This document shows positions 22,147 to 34,060 of a stretch of 64,000 nt of DNA, one piece after another. The stretch comes from Gigaspora rosea. Its lineage: Eukaryota; Glomeromycota; Glomeromycetes; Diversisporales; Gigasporaceae. A program made the translations under genes and the position numbers. The stretch covers positions 16,189-80,188 of the forward strand of contig QKWP01000599.1 in assembly GCA_003550325.1 (NCBI GenBank). Direction: 5' to 3'. The first letter of the stretch is position 1. The number at the start of each line of letters is the position of its first letter. The notes beneath the pieces were generated by a model. It was not told where the DNA came from. It ran no database searches and was given only the letters and a program-made list of their open reading frames with translations.

Positions 22147-24259
22147 TAATAATGCCTGATGCATGACGCAACCTGTGTCATTGATGCATGACGGAACCAT
22201 TTTGTCAGACAACTTCAAATTGACAACTTGACGATTGACGGTACCCATAATGCATAATGAAACCCATAACGCATGATGAAACCTAGGATGCATGATGAAA
22301 CACATGACACATGAACCTATAACACATGATGAGACCAATAATAAATAACAAAATCATGATGATTTTGATGAAGCATAAGACTATTATTCATTTCTTTCAT
22401 AACAGAAATAAATTAGTCTATATAAAGTTAATTTTTTGTTCATTATTATATCTTCAAAGTTTCTATCTTTTTGTCATCGATCCGACATTGCCTGATGATT
22501 TGCAACAATTACCCAGATATATCTGATAGGTGTTCTATGAATTGGCAAGATTTTATGATTATGTATTATTTTATGTATTTCTTATTTTTGCATAGTTTGT
22601 GGCATAGTTGGATGATTTTAACCCTCAACAAGGGTACCCTGCTGGTACTCTCAACGAGGGTTATAAACTCTTGGCGAGTATATGAACCTCTCAGCAAGTG
22701 AATTAAACACCTAGTGAGTGATTAAAACCTTAGTACAAATTAAAGATATTTGAGGATATGGTTTTAGTCTGCAAAAGAAATATCAGATGTTCATAGCATT
22801 AGTGTTATTATTGATAGTTCAAAAAATCATGTGTTCGGACAATTGATTCTACACGAATTATACAGGAAGGTCATCAAAATTACGGATCGTATGCATCAGA
22901 TCTAGGACAGTGTTTAGCTTTAGCTGTTAGCAGGTTCTACAGCAAATTACTTAATGAGTGGATATGATTTCATTAGTAAAATTTTTTATGATTGGGGCAA
23001 AATCGATTAATTCCGATCTAGCTGACCATGAATCTGATGTACTCCGGCGTATCCCAACCCAGAATTTGGCCCCCTGTATGAGTTTATTCTATGCTCTGCT
23101 ATTTCTAGTGAAATGCTAGCAATAAAAAATAATCTGTTTAGATTCAATGTAAAAGCTTCAAAGGTTTTATCAAAAGCTTCATTATCTTAGGTAGTGCTCA
23201 CCACAAAAAATTGATTACTCTGTAATTCTGTAATTTTGATCAATCAAAATTTAGGATCAAGTGTAAGTGATAATCAAAACAAATGTGTTTTGTTTTCTAA
23301 GTAAAAATCAATGTAAAATTAAGGCTAAGAAAACCACATTATAATTAGAGTTAGTGTTAAAAAAATATATTGCTATTGCGACTATTCGTAAAATTTTATG
23401 AGAAACATTTTTAATTAGGAATCAGAGTCAGTGATTTTATGTGTTTCACATAATACCACCGAATTCACATAAATACACCTAAATCATATAATTTGGTGTT
23501 TATTACTGCAGAATAAACATAATATGCCAATTTATAAGAATTGTTACATAATTAGCCAATTTATTGGCAAGTCAATATATAAAATTTAACAGATCCAGTA
23601 TCTCATAATGTAGAATTTGAATGAACTCAAATTACAAGCAAGGCCTATCTACTGACATAGAATTTGAATGAACTCAAATTATGAGCAAGGCCATGAAAAT
23701 TTTTTCAAAACAGAGTCCAGAAGTTCTGACAAACTTTTTAGTTATGTATACCACAGAATTACACATAATTTCGTAAGTATGCCACAGAATTGCAAATAAT
23801 TTGGCCAAGTATACCATAGGATCACACATAATTTGGCAAATATGGCTCACATCATATCACATAATTTAAATTCTGTTACCACATAATTTTGATTTTGTTA
23901 CTGCAGAAAATCACTTACCAGTTAGAATGCAATAGATGGTTTCCTAATAAAAATTTAGAGCTATCTGTTTTTTTGTAAAAAATTTTTACATTACACCTTA
24001 TCTTAAAATTTGATCAGTTAAAATTACAGGTTGTGAACAATTTTTTTGTGTTGGAGAATTAGGACGAGTTTCATCAATCGTCAGGGGTTGCATTAGAAGT
24101 TTTGTCAATTATCAAGGGTTTCATCAATCCTCAAAGGTTTCATTAATCGTTAAGGGTTTTATCAAGCATCAAGGGTTTCATCAATCATCAAGAGTTCGTC
24201 AGATGCAATTTGATGAAACCTTTCATTCATCGCAAAAATAATTGCATCAGGCATTATTA
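22147..24259. mobile_element. Non-autonomous hAT element (2.1 kb)
   Basis: Perfect 16-bp inverted ends TAATAATGCCTGATGC are flanked by the perfect 8-bp direct repeat ATTCAAAC (22139-22146 and 24260-24267). The ATGCCTGAYG core matches the ends of hAT-1 at 3532-8101. Subterminal arrays of TGATGAAACC-type and inverted GGTTTCATCAA-type motifs occupy the two ends (22150-22335 and 24060-24250), again like hAT-1. Inside are a 48-bp duplication near 23608-23692 and short repeats around CACATAATTT (23740-23900). No transposase frame is visible, so it probably depended on hAT-1-type transposase. Confidence 0.9.
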
Positions 24260-24295
24260 ATTCAAACTAAAAGACTAATAAAACTTGCAAAAGCA

Positions 24296-26230
24296 CTACA
24301 GGAACATGCTACATAATGGAAAAAATTCTAAAAAATATTTACATGTTAGGGCATGTTCAGCTATTATGGCCAGTTTGATAGCACATACTATACTGTTTTT
24401 GTCACTTCTCAACATGTTTAAATGTGGATGGATCCCTTCATACTGATCTTGAATTTTTGTTTTGGGCTCCAATTGGTCTTCCTTGTGACTTGATTTTCTA
24501 GCAAAACTGGTGGTGTGTTCACTAGACCTTCTAGTTGGGTATAGATAGTAGTTTGCTGGTGTGGTGGCCAAAATTAATATATTTGTTTGAGAGAACTGCA
24601 GGAGTGGTTGAAGATCGTTGTGATCATTATTTGCAAGGTATGTTGGCTCCAAAAATTCTATATGACAACCTTGGATCCACTAGTATTTATGGATATCAGT
24701 TTGTTGCAATAATTGACCACTTACTAAACGTTCACTAATTGTATATGGGCATGGAAGTCCTATTGTAGATTTGAAAGTTCTTGTGCATGGATTTAGGGAA
24801 ATTCTGGGGTCGCAATTAATACTTTAATCCATTCAATACGGATCTTATTCAGGGTAAAAGTAATAACACAGTATAGAAGAGGTTCAAGTAGTAAAGTCCG
24901 GTATGCATGGTGTACTTTCATACGTTCAGAAGAAATTAATGCACGAGTTTCTATGGCTTGAGATTCAATTTGCAAACAATTTTAGTGCACCGACTCAAAA
25001 TCACCCACTGATAATTGTAAACACCTTTTAAGTGCTGCATATGCAGCTTCTACATGTGACGTTACCTTGTTGCCAAGATGGAGACAATTATCAGTTTAGA
25101 CAGAGTTAAGATGTTCTTTATATAGCATCAAGGTTTCTTGAAAGTATTTTAGAGCTTCAGTTTTTTTTTTATAGCATTTTATAAAATTATCCCATTAAAT
25201 TGTAAATTCTTGTTTCGTAACGGATGCTGTTACTACTTGCTACAGTTTTAAAAATTCGTTTCAGTCTTCTTCCTCTGTAAAATAATGCTTACATTTAGCT
25301 ATTAAGTTCTTATTCATATGCTATATGCATATGATATTTCGAGTGCTAGAAAATACTTTACTAATAGCTTTTATAAGCACCAATTTTCTATTGGTAACAA
25401 TAACCTTAGAAGGTGACAATCCACTAAAGATTTTTGATGCACAAGTCAAAGCCCATTCGTACTTGGTTTCTGATTCATTACTCAGAAAGGCGAAGCAGGA
25501 AAAAAATATTGTATTAAAGCATGATACTTCTGCAATATTTAGTAAAGGCATTCAATATCTATTAGTCTTGTATATACAATACATAAGCAACATAGTAGGA
25601 TAGGGACAAGTTAAGGAAATAGATATCCTATATGCAAAAAAAAGACAAGTTACACAATTTTGGTTGTTACACTTATATTCAAATTCAAATTCTGATCCTT
25701 GTAGTTCATTGATAAGGGAGTACAACCATTAAGTCTTTCTTAGCAAATAGAATAAAGTTCATTGTAAATTGTTTTTAATATTGCTATTGAAGATGAATCA
25801 CTTTGATGAATTGTGGATAAAATTTGACGTTGGCAAGAACCAGCAGCAGCTATTCGTTTGACTTGTTCTCTCTGCTCATCATTTAGCCTACAAACAATTG
25901 GATTGCCACTCATATCTATTGAAGAACTATGGTTGTGTTCAGGATTCTTAACCTCAAGATCCCAAGTATTGTTACATCTGATTCCAACAAGTTTGAATGG
26001 ACAATTCAAAAGTCTTGAAGTGAAGATGTTTGTCTACTATGTGTATCTTCTGTTAAATTTAACCTATTTCTGTAATAACTGCTTCTATTACAACTCAACT
26101 TTATATTTTTGATTTCGCCTTTTTTATCTGATCATGATCTCTTGATTGTTACTGCATATTCTTGAGTTTTAGCAAAGTTTCGAACATGTGAAAGGAATTC
26201 TTCTCAACTTTCAAATTGACCATTTGGAGA
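24296..26230 (-). pseudogene. MULE (Mutator-like) transposase pseudogene
   Basis: The minus strand reads a FAR1-type N-terminus (EEFLSHVRNFAKTQEYAV near 26160-26215), then RLNLTEDTHSRQTSS and a CPFKLVG segment. It continues with EHNHSSSIDMSGNP (25900) and the transposase domain with TNRKLVLIKAISKVF followed by WHMNKN after a frame change (25300-25400). A C-terminal part has VEAAYAALKRCLQL and ERMKVHHAYRTLLLEPLLYC near 24870-25060, and a last piece with LQPLLQFSQTN (24600). Several stops and frame changes break it (near 26010, 25730, 25600, 25320, 25100 and 24980). Order and motifs match fungal MULEs. Confidence 0.8.
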
Positions 26231-27240
26231 TAGAAGCATATTTGAATATTAGGAATGTATACTTGTTTTATGATAAATTCTATAAAATTTTATTGATGAA
26301 AATGATTATTAATTCTAATTTTTTTTTCCAATATATTTATACGAGATACAAGAAACACGTAAGATATCTAAAAGACATTCAAGATATAAGAAGCTCATGA
26401 GATATTTAAAAAATGCACAGAGATATAAGATATATAAGGCAAATAAATTTTGTAAAAAAGAGAAAGAAGACAATGTAAATTATCTAATCATTATCTATTT
26501 ATTTACATGTGAATTAAACTTATTACATCATACAACAATCACAAATCTATAATTGGCATTCCAACTATGCTTATTAATTCTATGTCTACACAAGGTACAT
26601 AGGGTTGGTAATCTTGCACAAGTCTTGATAATTCATATTAATTTAAATTTACCATCAATCCATATAGCTTAAATTCAATGTGTTTTTAATAATTAACAGT
26701 GGTTTAACTATGTATCTTTAATAGTTAACTATAGTTACAGTTATCTATAGTTCAAAGTAGTTAACTATAGTTAACTGTAGTTGATTTGCATATGTGTACA
26801 GATGACAATAATATGGATTTCAAACTGTTACCCGGTTGTTGATCAATGGATCACACCACCACTATGGATCAAATATTTGGTTGCTTTTGAACAATAAATT
26901 GCCAAATGGTTCAAAAAAACTTGAATTGTGTTACTTTTGAACCAAAAGTTGGTTTAAAGAACCCGAATCGGTCTATTTTTGAACCATAAGTTGGTTTTAA
27001 GATCCTGAAACATGTTATTTTTGAACCAAAAGTTAGGTCAAAGAACCCTAATTGGGTTAATTTTGAAACAATTTTGGCTTAAATTGATTCGATCCAGGTC
27101 TCATATTACAGTATTAGATTTCTTTGAACCAAAATCAGATCTAAAATCTAAATGGTCCATATTAACATGACTATCACATGCTCTAAATTTTGTGTAATCT
27201 AAACTGCAAGTCATGTAATTTGTTATAGATCCGGAGGGTT
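26230..27240. repeat. MULE 5' flank with short tandem repeats
   Basis: Around 26690-26790 TAGTTAACTATAGTT-type motifs repeat. From 26830 to 27070 a unit of about 60 bp around TTGAACCAAAAGTTGG repeats about four times with much drift. No gene is seen. Confidence 0.6.
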
Positions 27241-27309
27241 TAGAGACCGATTTGGGTCAGATGAAGGTGGCATTAACAAAAGTGGGGTGGCAATAACAGA
27301 TCTTTAATA

Positions 27310-29200
27310 CTAATACAAACTAAACTTTAACTACATACTAAAATAGCAAGTTCTGTAAATAAAGTTTTTATATTAACTAATTATATAATTTATAATAATT
27401 TCAATCAAACTAACTCAACCTTAATTGTACTCTGTGTGTTATCAAAATCAAGTAAGTTCTATACCAAATTTTTAAAGTAACTAAAAATACAAAATACCTT
27501 AACCTTAACCTTAACCAAACACTTAGTCATGCAATGATAAATATCATAAAATTTGGTTTGTTAAAGCAAATGATTGGCTTATATGTGTTGCATAGCAGCA
27601 CATTTTAGCTAATTATTTGTTCTGACAGAACAAATTTTATGATATTATTATTATATATCCAATATCGATATTATTGTGCAATTATATTCATGCTTTAAAA
27701 GTCATTATTGGCTAATTGAAGTTTAATTCAAAATTGGTTTGCTTATGTAATTCATATATTAAAAATAACAAGAAGAAAAAATCTATAATCATATAAGTTT
27801 GCATAATAAAGTGTAAAAATAAGTTATGTAACAAAATTTTTATAGTAACTTACAATGAAAATAAGTCAATATTATTTATATACTGTGCATTACCAGATAT
27901 AAGTAAGTTCTGTAACAAAATTTTTACAATAACTCTTAATAGAAATCACAATAATTTGATAAAACAAACTCAAACTACATATTTTGTCACCAAAATAACA
28001 TGCGAGTTCTGTATGTTTTTATATTAATTTTACAATATAAACTACTTCAATCTTAACTATATAATTTCTGTTACTAGATTACTACTAGATTAATATATAA
28101 GTTTTGTATCATAATTTTTTATAGTAACTAACCCAACTTTAACCCTATACTATATATTACTAGAACAGTGAGTAGAAATTTTACAGTAACTCTTAGTATA
28201 AATTACAATAATTTGAATAAAACTATCTTAATTTAACTATATATTAAATTACCAGAATAGCAAGTTCTATAATATTTTAATTATATATTGTATTATTGGA
28301 ATAGCAAGTTCCATAACAGAATTTTTTAAACTAACTCATTAAAAAAACAATAATTTTAATGCAAACTAACTCAATCTTAACTACATATTGTGTGTCACTG
28401 GAATGGCAAGCTTTGTAACAGAATACAGTATTTATAGTGCCTTATTATAATAATATATTATTTCAATGCAAATTAACTAAACAGAATAGCAAGTAAGTTC
28501 TGTAATAGAATTTTTTTATAGTAGCTTATAGTAAATTTAACTTAACCTTAACTACATAGGGTGGAGTCAGATATTATAGTATAGGGTATTATTGTTACGC
28601 TTACATTTTTTTCAATATCTCCACTAATCAGAATTGAATAAATTTAATATTATTCGGTTCATTTTGCTGAAACAAATCAAATGATTCAATTCCATTTAAA
28701 AATTAAAAGAGAATTAGACTTCATGTTGCAGTTGATACACTTTTTTCCTTGTTCCTATTTGGGTAATTTCATCAGCAAAGTAAAATATAAAAATAATACA
28801 ATATTTAATCAATATACATATTATACTATAATACCCCCAACCTTCAAAGCATACCAGTTTTTTCGAAAGCTTAAAATATCAATTTTTTTTAAAGTCTAGA
28901 TTTTTTTATTTCTAGATAGTATGTCAAATGTTATATTGTTTTAATAAATATTGTGAATAAATATGCTTTTTATAAAAATTTTTACTATTAGCAATTCTTA
29001 GATGTACTATAATATACAGCTTTACTTTACTATATGTCAACAGAATAAAATATATCATATAACAAAATTTTTTAGCAGAAATTGCAATAAAAACCAGTTA
29101 CATACATACTGTGTATCGCCAGAATTTTAAGTCAGTTCTGTAAAAGAATTTCTTATAGTAATATACAATACTTGCACAATGCAACTCAACTCAACTATAT
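27310..29200. repeat. Degenerate satellite of about 100-bp units
   Basis: Units built around AGCAAGTTCTGTAACAGAAT, a TTTATAGTAACT block and AACTCAATCTTAACTACATA repeat about a dozen times from 27310 to 28555 and again at 29036-29200. They are interrupted at about 28556-29035 by different AT-rich DNA. Divergence between units is high, so the array is old. Confidence 0.65.
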
Positions 29201-29999
29201 AAATTTGGCTTACCCTCTCCAAACGATTGGCAGTGTTTACTTTTCCAAATTCGGACAGACCCAGTAGAATGCAACCACGTGACGTATTTGTTTACGAATA
29301 CGGTTTCGGTGCTACTCCATGTGATGTAGCTCAGTCAGATGGTTTTAGGGATATCCGAGGTTGGTCATATAGTCAGAAGGAAATATTAGTTATAGTATTG
29401 CTTTATAATAGAGATATACAATAGTTGCATTTGTTATATAATTTTTATTCAACCTACCACGGGTTATAATAGTATATTTCCTTTTTCTTTTTTCTATTGG
29501 TTTTTTGTTTCTTTTTTTTGTTAGATTAGCCTTCGTGCTATACCATGTGGTTTTTCTTTTTTGTTTTCCTCTTCTATTTTTCGTTTTTGTTCTTTTTTCT
29601 TTTGTATTCTTGTTTTCTTGGCTTTCTCTCCTTATTTGTCCTTAGTAAATTCCTTGTTAGTTAAAGGAATATGAAGGAGAGAAGAAGCTATTTTGGTATA
29701 GCACTTAGGCTAGTTTAACATAGCCTCTAGTTTTTAGATTCGTCTTCAAATTAGTGCAGCAAGTTGTGCTTGGGTGCCGTTAAGGCAGCCGGGTAACGTC
29801 AGATTTGCAAATTAGGAGTAAACAAGTGTATTAATATAGCAATATACTTAGTATCTTAATAAAATACTGGCGAAACTGCCTAAGTGAAAAAAAAATTTGA
29901 AATTCAATTATAATTCACAATTGCAATAATACATATTACATATTGTTTATTAAGCAAAGAGCAAATTATACATATTTAAGCTATATAAGAATTTAAGTG
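29201..29999. other. Spacer with pyrimidine tract and small inverted repeat
   Basis: The 65-codon frame at 29227-29424 has no recognisable family and I do not call it. A long T/C tract spans about 29470-29640. An imperfect inverted pair (TAGCCTTCGTGCTATACCA near 29527 and TATAGCACTTAGGCTA near 29697) may mark a small MITE. Confidence 0.35.
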
Positions 30000-30996
30000 T
30001 AGCTAATCTAAAATTCTATTTATTTATCAGAATTGCCATTGGGTTTACCAGAGTTGTCAATAGTTTTACCAGAATTACCAAATTGTCATTGGATTCACTA
30101 GAATTGTCTTGGATTTTATTGTACTGATAATTGTTAACTGCTTCATCATTGTAATAGGCTTCATCAGCTGCTTCATCACTAGTATATGTAGGAGTATTGG
30201 TGCTTCTTCTATCTCTGTTATTGTTACTAACAATTCTGTAACTGTTACTACTACTTGCAATTACTTCTTCTTCTTTATCAGAAACATAAGAAGCTGAGAT
30301 TGTCTATAGGGGTGCATCTGATGGAGGTTTTGATTTGTCTATCCATCTATTATCAAGGTACCATCATTTTCGCAAACATTTTATATGTGAGGTCCTTTCA
30401 CCTATTTTATAGGCCAACCGCCAAATCTGTTTAACCTATTATCAAATAGAATATTACAGAAATTATAATTTTTGCTAAGATATTAAAAAAAAACTAAATA
30501 AAAGTTTAACGACAAAATGTTTATTTACTTTACATGATCTCTATGGCTTATCGTAGACATGGATTACATGATTATCTTTCTTGTCCTTGGGTCATATTTT
30601 TAGTCATTTTTCTGAATCAGTATACTCTGTATTTGTTTCAGAATGTTCGTCAGAATAAAAATCTTCTTCATTAATTATATCCACAAGATCAGCTTGGAAA
30701 TTATCAAAATCCATAGAAGGTGCAAGTTCCATAAGGTTATTGCTAGAAAAATGGAAGCTATTTAGGGTCTGAAGGACCAAATATAAGCCAATAGACATTA
30801 GTTGGATTGTTTTGATTGTTGTTTTTTTACATTACACCTGATCTAGCCAATCAAAATTCGTAATTTGCGGACACACACACAAACAGGTCACTATGACTCT
30901 ACCGTAAAGTCCTTCGGACAATTATTTATATTAATCATATGATTAAGCCCACAAATTCGCCTTTTTTTTCTATAAATAATAATATTTAATTATTAT

Positions 30997-32128
30997 CAGT
31001 ATTTAAAATTCAAATCTAAAGTTATGTTCTCAAAAGAACATAATTTAAATTTTTATTGTTCTCAAAAACTTTTTAATATTTATTATATATTAATTAAATA
31101 AATTGAATATTAATTTTTAAAAAATGTTCATATTCTATATTTACAATTCACATACTAAGTTCATACTTATTTATTAATAATTTCTTAAAGTTTGTATATA
31201 ATTCTTTATATTTTTTCAACATAACACAATATATTATACAATTCAATTTCTAATAATTTTGTTAAATTTCAAGTGCTTTTCATATTTGCTTATAATAAAA
31301 CAAGACTTTCTATAATATTTTACTGATGCTACTATTGGTTAATGTGATAAATTAGAAACAAATTACTTTGTTATTTAACTATTTAAATTTTATACTAACA
31401 AATATTTTGTATCTTTTTGCTTGCTTAGTGTTAGCATATCATTTGACACAAATCATCTATATAAGTTTATACAATAATAATACTCTTGTACAATTAATGA
31501 ATGTTTTATTTTAAAAATCTTTAAAGATGATTTTCTTAATATTTATTTGTTATCTATATTGTGCAACTTTAAATATATGTGCTATATATAGTATGTATAT
31601 ACATATATACATATGTATATATATAAATATATTTATGCAGAATTTGTCATGATCAAATTACATTAGCAAATTGATGAACATTTTATATAATTTATTGTTC
31701 TTATTAATAAATCTAGAACATAAAAATTTTATAAACATTCTCTTTGAACCATCAAATTAGAGAACCTTTTCTTAATAAATCTAGAACATNTTATTTTAAA
31801 AATCTTTAAAGATGATTTTCTTAATATTTATTTGTTATCTATATTGTGCAACTTTAAATATATGTGTTATACATAGTATGTATATACATATGTACATATG
31901 TATATACATATATATATTTATACAAAATTTGTTATAATCAAAATTACATTATCAAATTGATGAGCATTTTATATAATTTATTGTTCTTATTAATAAATCT
32001 AGAACATAAAAATTTTATAAATGTTCTCTTTGAACCATCAAATAAGAGAACCTTTTCTAAATATCAATGTTCTTAAAAAAATTAAAATGTTCATTGAGAA
32101 CAATGAGAACATTGAATTTTAAACACTG
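30997..32128. mobile_element. 1.1-kb hAT-type MITE in an intron
   Basis: The left end CAGTATTTAAAATTCAA and the inverted right end CAGTGTTTAAAATTCAA are near-identical. The 8-bp flanks are ATTATTAT (30989-30996) and ATTATAAT (32129-32136), a 7/8 match. Motifs of the form GTTCTCAAAAGAAC and GTTCTCATTGTTCTC sit inside both ends. The interior is AT-rich non-coding sequence with a duplicated block and a single N at 31790. It lies ten bases into an intron of the surrounding broken gene. Confidence 0.7.
31506..32050. repeat. 285-bp-offset duplication with a single N at the junction
   Basis: The block starting TTATTTTAAAAATC at 31506 recurs at 31791, immediately after the only isolated N (31790). 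The copies are similar but not identical, differing at many sites in the TATATACATA region and beyond. This could be a real tandem duplication or an assembly join between two copies. Confidence 0.75.
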
Positions 32129-33362
32129 ATTATAATTACCATCAATGTGCTGATATTCCTATAAAATAATTTAACAACAACTTAATACTTACTACAGATT
32201 GTTGCCCATTTATTCTCTTTCTTTTTTTATTAGCCTTTGATTTCTTTGGATTCTGGTCTATTATACTTTTCTCATGTCGATGACAGTGAAGTTGTTGGAA
32301 ACATACTTAAGTTCTGTTTGATTATATCTAAAACAACTCTCCAAAGCTGAACTAATTGCTGGCATAGTGTTTTTAAGCACATGACGAGAAATTTCTGACC
32401 ATGTTTTTTTGGATCAGGTTGAAGAACATCATCTAGACCACCTAAAATATTAATTACCTCATCCTATTAAATAAAAATAATAACAATAATAACAGTATTT
32501 TAATAATAATGTTAATGTTAGTATTTTAAAATAAAATTATTAATAACAATAAATTATTCATACATGGAAGACTTTATATTGTTCTTGTGTTATATCTTCT
32601 AGACAATCACGTGGCATTCATTTATATGTGGTAGGAGGTTCTGAAGTGACAGAAAATTTTTTTTGAGCACTTGTAGTAATGTTATGAACATCTTTCACTT
32701 GCTTACTAGAGACAGTGGAAGTAATGGTATTAAGATTTGAATTAATTTGAGGAACACTAAGAGTATCAACAGTTTGGGTCGCATCAGTAGTATTAATAGC
32801 ATCAAAATTACAAAGACTCATATTATCCATTGGGCATGACAGCCCAGTTTTTCTTATTGCATTCAAATTATCATCCTCAATAATTATCATTAGTTCATTT
32901 AAAGCCTTTGATTTGTCCGATTTTGAGTGATTAATTTTATGAATATTATCATCTGAATATTAATTTCATGAGTATTATATCTGAATTATTAATTTCATTA
33001 ATATTATTATTATTGATAGGTGAATCATTTGAAGACTTGGATTTATTAGATTTTGTCTTATTAATTTCAGTAATCAAATTTTGTACAGTGTTTTTTAAGT
33101 AAGAAATTTCTATTAATATATAAAAATTTTGTTAGGCATACTGTAAGTCAATAGTTCTATTATATATATTTATATATATAGTTACCTTTATCCTTTGCAT
33201 CAGGACTTCTTGAACAGCGGCAAGAACATTCATTAGTTACTGATTGGTTATGTTGGTTTTGTTGACCAGAAATAGACTGACTATTTTGGCGATAAGGTGT
33301 TGATGATCGCATTAGTGTACTTCGATGCGACATGGATGGTGAAACTGAACGTTGATCTGAAA

Positions 33363-34060
33363 CAATATTTAATTTGGAAAGAAAAAAAATTGGGTTAACG
33401 GATATTTGGTATTTAGTTGAGAGAAAGAAAAAAACCCCGATTATGAATATTCAAAAAACAAAAAAAAAGTTGATTAGTTTATCGGTTATTTGGTATTCAG
33501 TTGAGAGAAAAAAAAGACAAATAAAATGAGTATGAGTATCTTCAATTTGATTATCAGAAATTTGGTATCTAAATTGAAAAAAGAAAGAGAAAGAAAAAGC
33601 AATTTATTTTATATTACTTTACCGTATTAACAATCAGACTTTCATTTAATATATTAGTATATAAAAATGTAATAACGAATATAGTAAAGCAAGTGAAAGA
33701 GCCAATTAAATGTTATTAAAGGAAAGAGTGATGCAAAAGAGTTAAATTTGCAGACGTATGATAAAAAGAATGTATGACCTATTTATAATTTTTATAATCT
33801 GATTATAATTTCTGATTACATATGATGTACTTTTTAATTTAGTATTGGAATAAAATTAATAGTCAGATAAACTATATATAAAATATTATTATGTAATCTA
33901 AAGCAATTTCAAAATAAAATTCATATTATGCAATCTACAAATAATTGCATTAAGACCTATCAGTATACCAATGACTCTATAGCTAATTCATTAAAACAAA
34001 GAGTCTAATTTCACTGATAAACTAACAAAATATAATACTAATACTGTTTTCATTATGTAA
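33363..34060. other. AT-rich spacer with three weak repeats
   Basis: Motifs around GGTTATTTGGTATTCAGTTG recur near 33400, 33480 and 33560. Otherwise nothing is recognised. Confidence 0.4.

Larger units (their letters stand above)
20348..27302. mobile_element. Candidate 7-kb MULE delimited by inverted repeats
   Basis: A block of about 60 bp at 20348-20412 (containing CTGTTATTGCCACC and TTTTGTTAATGCCACC) returns inverted at 27243-27302 with few differences. Between them lie a MULE transposase pseudogene, a Tc1/mariner pseudogene and a complete non-autonomous hAT. The simplest reading is one MULE later invaded twice. I do not see a 9-bp target duplication, so the two blocks could also be unrelated solo copies. 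Confidence 0.4.
30000..33356 (-). pseudogene. Broken multi-exon gene of unknown family
   Basis: Minus-strand exons join with GT..AG borders and matching phase. The first (33186-33356) is Ser/Arg/Gln-rich with CSCRCSRSP. The second (32564-33109) is Asn/Lys-rich, then reads NAIRKTGLSCPMDN and CLEDITQEQYKVFH. The third (32193-32463) has DEVINILGGLDDVLQPDPKK and a basic KKSKANKKRKRING segment. A 19-bp exon follows at 32140-32158, and its intron holds the MITE 30997-32128. Further pieces follow: a CGLNHM...NCP zinc-knuckle-like motif near 30900, an acidic segment (30604-30798), and a Ser/Asn-rich tail near 30000-30300 with a frame change. Stops or frame changes occur near 32616, 32410 and 32950. 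I do not recognise the family; the basic run and zinc-knuckle hint at nucleic-acid binding. Confidence 0.55.

Noticed and set aside
25321..25603. Plus-strand frame opposite the MULE transposase
   Set aside because: It is antisense to recognisable MULE coding sequence on the minus strand.
27495..27525. CCTTAA-like telomere repeat
   Set aside because: Only three irregular copies in a degenerate satellite.
29320..29345. tRNA A-box-like TAGCTCAGTCAGATGG, possible SINE head
   Set aside because: No B box follows at the right distance and no tail or duplication is seen.
29227..29424. 65-codon plus-strand frame
   Set aside because: No family, no intron context and no supporting neighbours; chance frame is likely.
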